From CALLVY01 sp937899855 (GTDB taxonomy: Bacteria; Bacteroidota; Bacteroidia; Chitinophagales; Saprospiraceae): a stretch of 51,883 bases of DNA. The stretch lies in NCBI GenBank assembly GCA_039820405.1, contig JBCBQC010000041.1, forward strand, positions 1-51,883, written 5' to 3'. The stretch's first letter is position 1. Every line of letters starts with the position of its first letter. This document shows positions 41,733 to 49,200 of the stretch, in pieces. The notes under the pieces were generated by a model, which was not told where the DNA came from, searched no databases, and saw only the letters and a program-made list of their open reading frames with translations. A program made the translations under genes and the position numbers.

Positions 41733-42686
41733 TTATTTTTTCAGTCCGATCTCCCGTAAGCGCTCGTCCAGGTAAGCACCCGCCGTGATGGGAGCGTAGG
41801 CCAGCTCGTTGTCCGACGTCACACAGCTCTCTAAGCAGGTCAGGTCCATCGTACTGCGGGGGTGGAGGAAAAAGGGAATCGACAAACGGGGCAGGTGCCA
41901 CTGCTCGCGGGGGGGATTGACCACCCGGTGGGTCGTGGATTTGAGGTAATTGTTGGTCAATCGTTGTAGCATATCGCCAACGTTGATCACAATTTCGTCC
42001 TCTTCGGGCATGATTTCCATCCATTCCCCTTCCATGTTGAGCAATTGTAGCCCTCCGGCGGAAGCCCCCACCAAGAGGGTGATGAGGTTGATGTCTTCGT
42101 GCTGTTCGGCGCGAATGGCGGAGGCGGGCTCGGTGGTAATGGGAGGATAATGAATAGCTCGGAGAATACTGTTGCCATTGTGGATGCGACTTTCAAAATA
42201 GTTTTCCTCCAAACTCAGATACAGGGCAATGGCCCGGAGCAGGTGCGCCCCAGCCTCGTGAAACTGGGCGTACAACTCGTCGCCCGATTGGGTAAAACGG
42301 GGCGTTTCGTTCACCATCACGTTGTCGGGGTATTCCGATTTGATGGGATCGCCATCCGCCACCACCTGGCCGATTTGGTAAAACTCCTTCAGGTCCGCCA
42401 CCTGGCTTTGCTTGGCGTGCTCTTTTCCAAAGGACGTGTAGCCCCGCTGTCCCGCCAGGCCTTCAATTTCGTATTGGCGCTTCAAGTCTACCGGTAAGCG
42501 AAAAAAAGCTTTCGACTCTTGGTAGAATTCGTCAATCAAGGATTTGGGAATCCCGTGGTTGATCACCCCTACAAAACCGATCTCGTGAAAGGCTTGGCCC
42601 AATTGGTTGATAAATGCCTGGCGCTGTTCGGCATCGCCATTGACGAAGGCCGACAGATCTACCAGGGGTATTGCTCTTGTTACCAT
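41733..42686 (-). CDS. Isopenicillin-N-synthase-like 2-oxoglutarate/Fe(II) oxygenase
   Basis: The 317-residue protein has the N-terminal block FINQLGQAFHEIGFVGVINH and the double-stranded beta-helix core with iron ligands His196-x-Asp198 (EQHEDINLITLL) and His253 (STTHRVVNP). RLSIPFF (267-273) supplies the Arg that grips 2-oxoglutarate. The family hydroxylates or cyclises diverse small molecules; many bacterial members have unknown substrates. It stands alone between tatA and gldB with gaps above 100 bases on both sides. Confidence 0.9.
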   Translation of the reverse strand: MVTRAIPLVDLSAFVNGDAEQRQAFINQLGQAFHEIGFVGVINHGIPKSLIDEFYQESKAFFRLPVDLKRQYEIEGLAGQRGYTSFGKEHAKQSQVADLKEFYQIGQVVADGDPIKSEYPDNVMVNETPRFTQSGDELYAQFHEAGAHLLRAIALYLSLEENYFESRIHNGNSILRAIHYPPITTEPASAIRAEQHEDINLITLLVGASAGGLQLLNMEGEWMEIMPEEDEIVINVGDMLQRLTNNYLKSTTHRVVNPPREQWHLPRLSIPFFLHPRSTMDLTCLESCVTSDNELAYAPITAGAYLDERLREIGLKK

Positions 42687-42816
42687 AATGTTTTATTTGA
42701 TCGTTCGATACGGTGGCTCCTAACGGCTCCACGCTTGTACAAATTTAACAAAAAAGGGACTCATTTTCACCCCTCGCCACCAATTGCTGGGTCCAACGTA
42801 GGCCCCCCGTCCTCCT

Positions 42817-43833
42817 TCAACGCAAGCGGGGTTTGTATTTGGAGCGCTCCAGCAGTTGTTGGGCATCGTCCAGGGCCAGCAGATCCTCCAAGCTGGCGTC
42901 GGGGTGGCGGTCCATGTAGCTCCGTACGATCTGCCAGCCCAGCCAATTGGCGGTACGACCCGGTGCCTCGGGAGGCATTCCGGGAGAACTGGGGCTGTAG
43001 TCGACCAGCTTGCGGATATCGCGCAGCCGGGTGGCGTAGAGCAATTCCTCCTTTAGGAAATGGGCCCAAATTTGCTGTTCGTTTTCATCACACCACTGGA
43101 CCTGCGCGGCGCTGTACTCCAATTTGATGCTATCGGGGGTGTAGGGCAACAATTGGTCGAGCAGGTACAAGCTCTTGCCGTTGTTGATCATGATGTCAAG
43201 CAGGCGGTCGCCCTCGGGCTCTCCCACCATATTTTTGACGACGGTTTGCATGGTTTTGGACACCAGGTGCTCCTTGGTCATGCTGCGTTGGATGTACTTG
43301 GGGAAAAAGGTGAGGTTGTAGTGGGGGTAGTTGGGGCCGAGAAAAAAGTCGAGGCCAATACCCAGCAGGTCCGCTTCGAGCGTAAAGTTGCCGAGGGTGT
43401 ATTCGGAGACGTAGGTGATGACCCGGGGTACGGACCGCTCGGGAAAGTAGTGCCGATAGTACCGAAAGGCCGTTTCCAATTCGTGGCGGTAAGATTCAAA
43501 ATCACCAAAAACGATCTGGCAAGTATCGGACAAGCGGCGCAGGCCTTCACTCTTTACAAAGAGGTCGAGGACTTGAGGGTCCTGGAGTGGCGGAAGAATT
43601 TTACCCAAAAAAACGGGCGCAAAAAAATCGGGATAGAGGCTGTCCATGGTCGCCATCAGGGCGGGTAGATCACTGGTGTCCCGAGCAAAAAGGTCTTTTT
43701 CGAACCGTTGGACATTCAGGTTCAACTCGATTGAAGAAACATCTGGAATATTTTTACCTTTGTCGCTACCACAGGCGGTCAACAAGAACGCCAGCAGCAG
43801 GCCACCAGCGCCGAAGTAAAAGAAGTTTGGCAT
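42817..43833 (-). CDS. gldB: Gliding motility lipoprotein GldB
   Basis: The 338-residue protein has a lipoprotein signal (LLTACGS, Cys21). It then follows the GldB family: INLNVQRFEKDLF-like block, LMATMDSLYPDFFAPVFL, VPRVITYVSEYTLGNFTLEADLLGIGLDFFLGPNYP (split here across residues 135-170), and NMVGEPEGDRLLDIMINNGKS. GldB is required for gliding in Flavobacterium and is conserved in T9SS-bearing bacteria, although its exact task is unknown. It is divergent from the beta-barrel protein gene across 166 bases. Confidence 0.92.
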   Translation of the reverse strand: MPNFFYFGAGGLLLAFLLTACGSDKGKNIPDVSSIELNLNVQRFEKDLFARDTSDLPALMATMDSLYPDFFAPVFLGKILPPLQDPQVLDLFVKSEGLRRLSDTCQIVFGDFESYRHELETAFRYYRHYFPERSVPRVITYVSEYTLGNFTLEADLLGIGLDFFLGPNYPHYNLTFFPKYIQRSMTKEHLVSKTMQTVVKNMVGEPEGDRLLDIMINNGKSLYLLDQLLPYTPDSIKLEYSAAQVQWCDENEQQIWAHFLKEELLYATRLRDIRKLVDYSPSSPGMPPEAPGRTANWLGWQIVRSYMDRHPDASLEDLLALDDAQQLLERSKYKPRLR

Positions 43834-43999
43834 AGATTTTTACGATTGATCGAAAGCAGTGGACTCCCCGTCGCGAGGGCTGCCACAGCAGAATACTGCA
43901 AATATTCGCAAATTTATAATTTTCTCGGGGTCAATATTTCCCGGTGCTCCTACGTTTACCCGAAGGAAGGAAAATTAACAAACCAAAAACTTGTTTCGA

Positions 44000-44752
44000 A
44001 TGAAAAAAATTGTTGCAGCCGTCCTGTTTTTCAGCCTCTGGGTCGGTACCGCAGGCGCACAAGATGGTTTCCGCTTCGGATTCCAAGTCAGCCCGAGTTT
44101 CAACTGGTTCAATACCAACGACAACCAAATCAACGGCAATGGAACCAACCTTGGTTTGCGACTGGGGGTAATGGGGGAAAACTACTTCCAGGACCAGTAC
44201 GCCCTCACCTTCGGCCTGGGCTTTGCCTTCAATGCGGGCGGTACCCTGCGACACACCCAGGGGGGCGATTTCTGGGGCAATTCGGAACTCAACAACGTAG
44301 AAGAATACCACCAGCTCCCCGCTGATGTCAACCTCAAATACAGCCTCCAGTACATCGAAATTCCCATTGGCTTTAAGATGCGGACCCAAGAATTTGGCTA
44401 CCTCCGCTTTTTTGCCGAATTGCCCATCTTTACCCTGGGCATCCTCACCCAAGCCAAGGGCGACATTGAGCGCCCCAACGAGGAAGCCGTCGAAGACCTC
44501 GACATCAAAAAGGACGTCAACTTTATCACCCTCTCCTGGGGCCTCGGAGGAGGCGTCGAATACAGCATCGGCGAAAATACTTCCCTCGTGGCGGGCCTGA
44601 GTTTCCAAAACTCCTTCATCGACGTGACCAAGGATAAAAACGCCCGCAAGTTTGTCTACGACGAAAGCAGCGGGGCCGTCATCAGCGAAGAGCCCGAAGA
44701 TTCCAAGGGCAACCTCAGCGGCATCACCCTGCGGATCGGGGTCATGTTCTAG
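44000..44752 (+). CDS. Outer-membrane beta-barrel protein (PorT-like)
   Basis: The 250-residue protein starts MKKIVAAVLFFSLWVGTAGA at 44000 (a TTG nine bases earlier is less likely). After the signal peptide come amphipathic strands typical of the PorT/outer-membrane beta-barrel family: FGFQVSPSFNWFNT, LGLRLGVMGENYFQDQYALT, LQYIEIPIGFKMRTQEFGYL. It ends in the strand ITLRIGVMF with terminal Phe, a barrel C-terminal signature. Whether it is the T9SS component PorT itself or a paralog cannot be decided. nadC follows after 161 bases. Confidence 0.82.
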   Translation: MKKIVAAVLFFSLWVGTAGAQDGFRFGFQVSPSFNWFNTNDNQINGNGTNLGLRLGVMGENYFQDQYALTFGLGFAFNAGGTLRHTQGGDFWGNSELNNVEEYHQLPADVNLKYSLQYIEIPIGFKMRTQEFGYLRFFAELPIFTLGILTQAKGDIERPNEEAVEDLDIKKDVNFITLSWGLGGGVEYSIGENTSLVAGLSFQNSFIDVTKDKNARKFVYDESSGAVISEEPEDSKGNLSGITLRIGVMF

Positions 44753-44913
44753 CCTCCCCCCGAATACGGCAAGGCTCCGTACTGGCGTAGAAAGACGCCC
44801 CTACCGATGCGAAAGCGCCTTTTGGAGCAATCGTTACATAATTGGTCAAAAATTTGCATGTGATTAGAATATGCTTCATCTTTTGCGCCAAAAAACGATC
44901 CAATCCATTGCCA

Positions 44914-45777
44914 ATGACTGATACTCCGCCCCTCTCCGAGACGATGATTACGGAATTTATCGACCGGGCCCTCGCCGAAGACGTTCGCGATGGCGACCAC
45001 ACCTCGCTGGCCTGTATTCCCTCCACGGCACGCCACCGTGCCAAGCTCCTCATCAAAGATGCCGGCGTAGTGGCGGGTGTCGAGCTGGCCCAGCAAATCA
45101 TCAAACGGGTCGATCCCGAGGCCCAGCTCCAGGTCTTTATCGAGGACGGCCGTGCCGTCGATTTCGGCGATATCGTCTTCGAAGTCGATTGTAATGCCCG
45201 GGCCCTACTCCGAGCCGAACGCCTCGTCCTCAACACCATGCAGCGCATGAGCGGCATCGCCACCCTGAGCAACCGCTTTGCCTTCGAGGTCGAAGACCTG
45301 CCCGTCAAAGTACTCGATACCCGCAAAACCACCCCCCTTATCCGCTTTCTGGAAAAATGGGCGGTCCGCCTGGGCGGCTGTACCAATTACCGCTACGGTT
45401 TGTACGACCGGTTTATGATCAAAGACAACCACGTCGATGCCTGCGGTGGGATCCGCGAAGCGATCGAAAGGGTCAATACTTATAAGGTGGAAAAACAATT
45501 GGATTTGCCCATTACTGTAGAAGTACGGAACCTCAATGAGCTGGACGCCGTGTTGGATCACGGCCAGGTCGATCGCATCATGCTCGACAATTTCGAAGTG
45601 CCCCTACTCCGCGAAGCCGTCCTCACCATCGACGGTCGCTTCGAGTCGGAAGCTTCGGGCGGCATCACCATCCACACCATCCGCAAGGTGGCCATGACCG
45701 GGGTCGAATTCATCTCCGTCGGTGCCCTGACGCACTCGGCCCAGAGCATGGACATCAGCCTCAAGATCATCGCCTAA
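44914..45777 (+). CDS. nadC: Nicotinate-nucleotide pyrophosphorylase (quinolinate phosphoribosyltransferase)
   Basis: The 287-residue protein (ATG 44914, MTDTPPLSET) has NadC blocks: ALAEDVRDGDHTSLACIP, ERLVLNTMQRMSGIATLSNR, VLDTRKTTPLIRFLEKWAVR, GGCTNYRYGLYDRFMIKDNH and MLDNFEVPLL, with the C-terminal ASGGIT and ISVGALTHSAQSMDISL. It converts quinolinate and PRPP to nicotinate mononucleotide in NAD synthesis. Upstream in-frame codons give a hydrophobic, Cys-rich stretch not found in the family. Confidence 0.96.
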   Translation: MTDTPPLSETMITEFIDRALAEDVRDGDHTSLACIPSTARHRAKLLIKDAGVVAGVELAQQIIKRVDPEAQLQVFIEDGRAVDFGDIVFEVDCNARALLRAERLVLNTMQRMSGIATLSNRFAFEVEDLPVKVLDTRKTTPLIRFLEKWAVRLGGCTNYRYGLYDRFMIKDNHVDACGGIREAIERVNTYKVEKQLDLPITVEVRNLNELDAVLDHGQVDRIMLDNFEVPLLREAVLTIDGRFESEASGGITIHTIRKVAMTGVEFISVGALTHSAQSMDISLKIIA

Positions 45778-45815
45778 AAGGACGCTCGGCCCTTGGCTAG
45801 TGCCCAAACGATTAA

Positions 45816-45842
45816 AACTTGGGGCCCGAAGGCACCCAAGTT
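45816..45842. terminator. Terminator-like hairpin after nadC
   Basis: AACTTGGG (45816-45823) pairs with CCCAAGTT (45835-45842) around an 11-base loop. The minus-strand exit reads TTTTAAT and the plus-strand exit CTTCC, so it may end the minus-strand small gene as well as nadC. Weak U-tracts keep the call uncertain. Confidence 0.45.
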
Positions 45843-46005
45843 CTTCCATCAATGTTATGTTGTTGCATCACGCCCGGCTACCCCAGGGTAGATCGCCGTT
45901 TTCGGTTTTGGGATAGTGGCCATCCACCGGCACGGTAGTCCAGGACTTTTGGTTGGTTATGTAAATAAAATCTTCGTCCGCAGTTTTCGTTTTTTGTTCC
46001 CTCAC

Positions 46006-46116
46006 TCAGATCGTGTAATTCGTCTGCAAGGTCAGGACGGCCAGTACCACCAGGGCGGCCAGCACGAGCCAGAATCGCAAATCTTTGTAAACGACAGTGT
46101 TGTTGTTCGTAATCAC
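46006..46116 (-). CDS. Possible 36-residue single-pass membrane protein
   Basis: A GTG at 46116 opens a short frame: a polar N-terminus (MITNNNTVVYKDLRFW), then a strongly hydrophobic helix (LVLAALVVLAVLTLQT), then NYTI and a stop. Such a single-pass design with an aromatic-basic border is typical of real small membrane proteins and rare by chance. It lies in a 554-bp gap with no other gene, and a hairpin lies downstream. I recognise no family, and a start signal upstream is not obvious. Confidence 0.4.
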   Translation of the reverse strand: MITNNNTVVYKDLRFWLVLAALVVLAVLTLQTNYTI

Positions 46117-46331
46117 AGTTAGGTTGTTGGTACGATAGAAAAAATGTGAAAAGAGGGGCTGTATCTGTAATGGGGGGGAAACACTAAAGTCTAATCACAA
46201 TGAAGGGGAGAACCGGATCAACCGGCGGGGGAAAGGGAGGATGCCAAGCCATCATAATGTCCGGCATTACTAGAAGGTCAAAAAGGATGCCAACAGTTTT
46301 TTCCGTAATGTAAAGGGCCGTGACGCTGGTC

Positions 46332-47369
46332 TTAGCTGCTGGCCAGGATTGCGCGATTGATCGACTTGATAAGGGTGGGCCCCGCGTAAACCATGCCCGA
46401 GTACACCTGCACCAGACAGGCTCCCGCCGCCAGCTTTTCCAGGGCGTCTTCCGCACTGCAAATCCCCCCTACCCCGATGATCTTCAACTGCCCCCCCGAT
46501 TTTTCCGACAGGTAGCGAATCACCTCCGTAGACCGCTCGCGTACCGGCCGACCGCTCAATCCGCCCGCCCCCATCGCCGCCACCTGGGTATCGGCAGTAG
46601 CCAAGCCGGCCCGACTGATGGTCGTATTGGTCGCAATGACCCCATCGATTTCCGTAGCCCGTACAATGTCCAGGATATCGTCCAACTGCTCCCAAGTCAG
46701 ATCGGGCGCAATTTTGAGTAAAATGGGTTTGGGATGATCCTTGGCACGGTTGAGCCCTTGGAGCAGGGACAGCAGGGCGGTCAGGGGCGCTTTGTCCTGT
46801 AGGGCGCGCAGGTTGGGCGTATTGGGAGAACTGACGTTGACCACAAAATAGTCGACGTAAGGAAACAGCGCTTCAAAGCAAATGCGGTAGTCCTCGCTGG
46901 CCGTCTCGTTGGGCGTCACCTTATTTTTGCCGATGTTACCGCCGATGATGACCTTGCTTTGGGGGGCCTTTTTGAGCCGTTCGACCAGCGCCATCACCCC
47001 CTCGTTATTGAAGCCCATCCGGTTGATAAGCCCTTCGTCCTGGGGTAGGCGAAACAGTCGGGGCTGTGGATTGCCCGCCTGTCCTTTGGGCGTCACCGTT
47101 CCCAACTCGATAAAACCAAAACCCAGACTCGACATGGCTTCGAAGGATTTTCCATCCTTGTCAAAACCAGCCGCCAGACCGACGGGATTGGGAAAGCGCA
47201 GGCCAAATACCTCGCGTTCCAAACGGGGATCTTCCAACTGGTAGTAGCGACGAAAGAGGGCCCCCACCACGGGCAGAGCGAGTACAAATTTGAGCAGGCT
47301 AACGGTCAGGTAGTGGGCCCGTTCGGCGGGCAAACGAAAAAGCAGTGGTTTGAGTAGGAATTGATACAC
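46332..47369 (-). CDS. pyrD: Dihydroorotate dehydrogenase (quinone), class 2
   Basis: The protein has a short N-terminal membrane-association helix region (VYQFLLKPLLFRLPAERAHY), then class-2 PyrD blocks: NPVGLAAGFDKDGKSFEAMS, FIELGTVTPKGQAGNPQPRL, NRMGFNNEGV, NVSSPNTPNLRALQ with the catalytic Ser, VIATNTTISR and GGLSGRPVRERSTEVIRYL. It oxidises dihydroorotate to orotate with quinone as acceptor. I place the start at the GTG at 47369, giving 345 residues that align with family N-termini. An ATG at 47423 would add 18 unrelated residues. Confidence 0.93.
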   Translation of the reverse strand: MYQFLLKPLLFRLPAERAHYLTVSLLKFVLALPVVGALFRRYYQLEDPRLEREVFGLRFPNPVGLAAGFDKDGKSFEAMSSLGFGFIELGTVTPKGQAGNPQPRLFRLPQDEGLINRMGFNNEGVMALVERLKKAPQSKVIIGGNIGKNKVTPNETASEDYRICFEALFPYVDYFVVNVSSPNTPNLRALQDKAPLTALLSLLQGLNRAKDHPKPILLKIAPDLTWEQLDDILDIVRATEIDGVIATNTTISRAGLATADTQVAAMGAGGLSGRPVRERSTEVIRYLSEKSGGQLKIIGVGGICSAEDALEKLAAGACLVQVYSGMVYAGPTLIKSINRAILASS

Positions 47370-47468
47370 CGGCAAATGACTTTGGTTGCGGTGCAAAATT
47401 ACGGAGGCTCCCCCAGTATCCAAAGGAAAAGGGGCGGCGAATCTGTGGGGGAGCCATTTTTATGCCCC

Positions 47469-48134
47469 CTATACTTCAGTCCGCAGCTTGTCTACATCCC
47501 GGATCAGCAAGCGGCGGCGATCAAAGGTCAGGAGGTTGCGACTGCGCAATTCATTGAGGATGGTCGTCACGGTCTGCCGCGAAGTAGCGGTCATGTTGGC
47601 GATGTCCTGGTGGGTGAGAAAACCCCGGACGAGCATTTCGTAGCCCACCCGCTGTCCGCGTTTGTCGACCAGGTGCAGCAGGTATTCGATGATGCGACTG
47701 CGAGAACTGCGGAAGGTCAGCGACTCCAGCCGGCGTTCCATTTCGACCACTCGGGCACCAATCGTTTGGAGGATAAACCACTGCAATCCCGGGTTTTCGC
47801 GCATCTTTTGCTTCATCGCACCGATGCTCGCCACTTGCAGAGTCGTGTCCTCCATGGCCACGGCAAAACCCCGGTGGCGTTCGACCCCCACCAGACCCAG
47901 TTCGCCAAAGCACTCCTCGGCATGGTAAATGGCGCGGGTCAGTTCTTTGCCCTGCTCCGAGTAGTTGATGATCTTTACCCGCCCTTGCTGGATGTAGTAC
48001 AGGTAGTCGATGCTCTCGTTGAGCTGGAAGATGTAATCGCCCTTGCGAAAATGCTGTACGGTGGAAAAAGTCCCCTTTTCAAAGATCGAGAGGGGATTGA
48101 AACTGGAGAAAAAAGCATTATTAGCGGTTCCCAT
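47469..48134 (-). CDS. Crp/Fnr family transcriptional regulator (copy 1)
   Basis: The 221-residue protein has a cyclic-nucleotide-binding-like beta-roll (about 15-125; RKGDYIFQLNESIDYLYYIQ, GRVKIINYSEQGKELTRAIY, FGELGLVG). A long dimer helix and a winged helix-turn-helix (about 150-215) follow, with FLTHQDIANMTATSRQTVTT as the recognition segment. No N-terminal Cys cluster is present, so it is not an iron-sulfur FNR. The canonical cAMP-binding Arg-Ser pair is not seen (FGELGLVGVERHR instead), so the ligand is unknown. Direct repeats and a -7 box lie upstream. Confidence 0.9.
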   Translation of the reverse strand: MGTANNAFFSSFNPLSIFEKGTFSTVQHFRKGDYIFQLNESIDYLYYIQQGRVKIINYSEQGKELTRAIYHAEECFGELGLVGVERHRGFAVAMEDTTLQVASIGAMKQKMRENPGLQWFILQTIGARVVEMERRLESLTFRSSRSRIIEYLLHLVDKRGQRVGYEMLVRGFLTHQDIANMTATSRQTVTTILNELRSRNLLTFDRRRLLIRDVDKLRTEV

Positions 48135-48177
48135 GACTTGATTGGATTTGTAATTTTAAGATTAAGTGTTACAACAA

Positions 48178-48231
48178 CAAAATTAGCCGTAGCCCGTAGG
48201 AATTGTATCACGAAATCATAACAATTGTATC
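48178..48231 (-). promoter_or_regulatory. -7 box and direct-repeat operator candidate upstream of Crp/Fnr copy 1
   Basis: The minus strand reads TAATTTTG at 48185-48178, an exact Bacteroidota -7 box. No TTG sits at the -33 spacing. Instead GATACAATT occurs twice with a 22-base period (complements of 48201-48209 and 48223-48231), two helical turns apart and covering about -30 to -60. An activator or autoregulator bound here is a reasonable inference. Confidence 0.45.
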
Positions 48232-48324
48232 CGAAAGTATTGCGAAAGGATCATGCTCAGAACCGATTCGGGCGCGCCTCCACACGGTGAAGACGCCCCC
48301 GCGGGAGTCCGATAAATCGTAAGC

Positions 48325-49020
48325 TCAGACGGTCTTATTAATCTCGTTGGTCAGCTGTTCGAGATCGCGAACCAGCAGGCGGCGACGGTTGAAAGTAATG
48401 ATGTTGCGACTGCGCAAATCGTTGAGTACGGTGGTGACCGTCTGGCGCGAAGTCGCGGTGAGGTTGGCAATTTCTTGGTGGGTCAAAAAACGGCGAACCA
48501 GCATTTCGTAGCCCACGCGTTGTCCCTTTTTCTCCACCAAATACAGGAGGTATTCAATGATGCGGGTACGGGAGTCCTTAAAGACCATCGACTCCAAACG
48601 CTGCTCCATCTCTAGGACGCGGGCGCCCATCATTTTCATAAAAAACAAACTCAGTCCGCTGTACTGTTTCATCATGGCCTTCATCTCCTCCACCGTCATG
48701 ATACAGAGGGTGACGTCTTCGAGGGCGACGGCAAAATCTCGGTGTTTTTCCGTCCCGATCAGACCCAGCTCGCCAAATATTTCGCCCTCCCCTAAAATGG
48801 TTTTGGTGATTTCTTTTCCTTGATCCGAATAGTTGCCAATCTTGACCCTTCCGGTTTGTACAAAGTACACCTTGTCGGCGAGGTCTTGCGGCAAATAAAT
48901 GTTTTCTCCCTTCTTAAAATGTCGGTGCAAAAGCTTTTCCTGCGCCTCCATCATCTTCTGCGGACTCATCATCATTTTCAGATCGACGTTTTCCAGATAC
49001 CAGAAGCATTGGTCGGTCAT
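48325..49020 (-). CDS. Crp/Fnr family transcriptional regulator (copy 2)
   Basis: The 231-residue protein is a clear paralog of the copy downstream. The beta-roll (about 30-140) has GRVKIGNYSDQGKEITKTIL and FGELGLIGTEKHRDFAVALE, and the winged helix (about 165-225) has FLTHQEIANLTATSRQTVTT and LNDLRSRNIITFNRRRLLVR. The recognition helix residues are nearly the same, so the two may bind the same sites. Met-rich stretches (LKMMMSPQKMMEAQEK; EEMKAMMKQY) are peculiar to this copy. There is no Cys cluster. Confidence 0.9.
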   Translation of the reverse strand: MTDQCFWYLENVDLKMMMSPQKMMEAQEKLLHRHFKKGENIYLPQDLADKVYFVQTGRVKIGNYSDQGKEITKTILGEGEIFGELGLIGTEKHRDFAVALEDVTLCIMTVEEMKAMMKQYSGLSLFFMKMMGARVLEMEQRLESMVFKDSRTRIIEYLLYLVEKKGQRVGYEMLVRRFLTHQEIANLTATSRQTVTTVLNDLRSRNIITFNRRRLLVRDLEQLTNEINKTV

Positions 49021-49200
49021 AATCTCGTTTTTGATTTTCTGATGTGGTCGGAGGACGTGCTAGCCCCATAGTTGCGACCCTAATTTAACATTTTTTGATT
49101 TTCTTTGTTGTTGGGCCCAAAAGTGAATCGGGGGCAACTGTCTGGGAAAAGGCAAAGTAGACTACCTCACTGACGATGAGCACCTTAGCCCAAGCGGTAC

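Larger units (their letters stand above)
45778..46331. other. Intergenic region, 554 bp, with one possible small gene
   Basis: This gap lies between convergent nadC and pyrD. It holds the hairpin at 45816-45842 and the 36-residue frame at 46006-46116. The remainder (46117-46331) shows only G-rich and A-rich stretches and no convincing frame. Confidence 0.5.
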
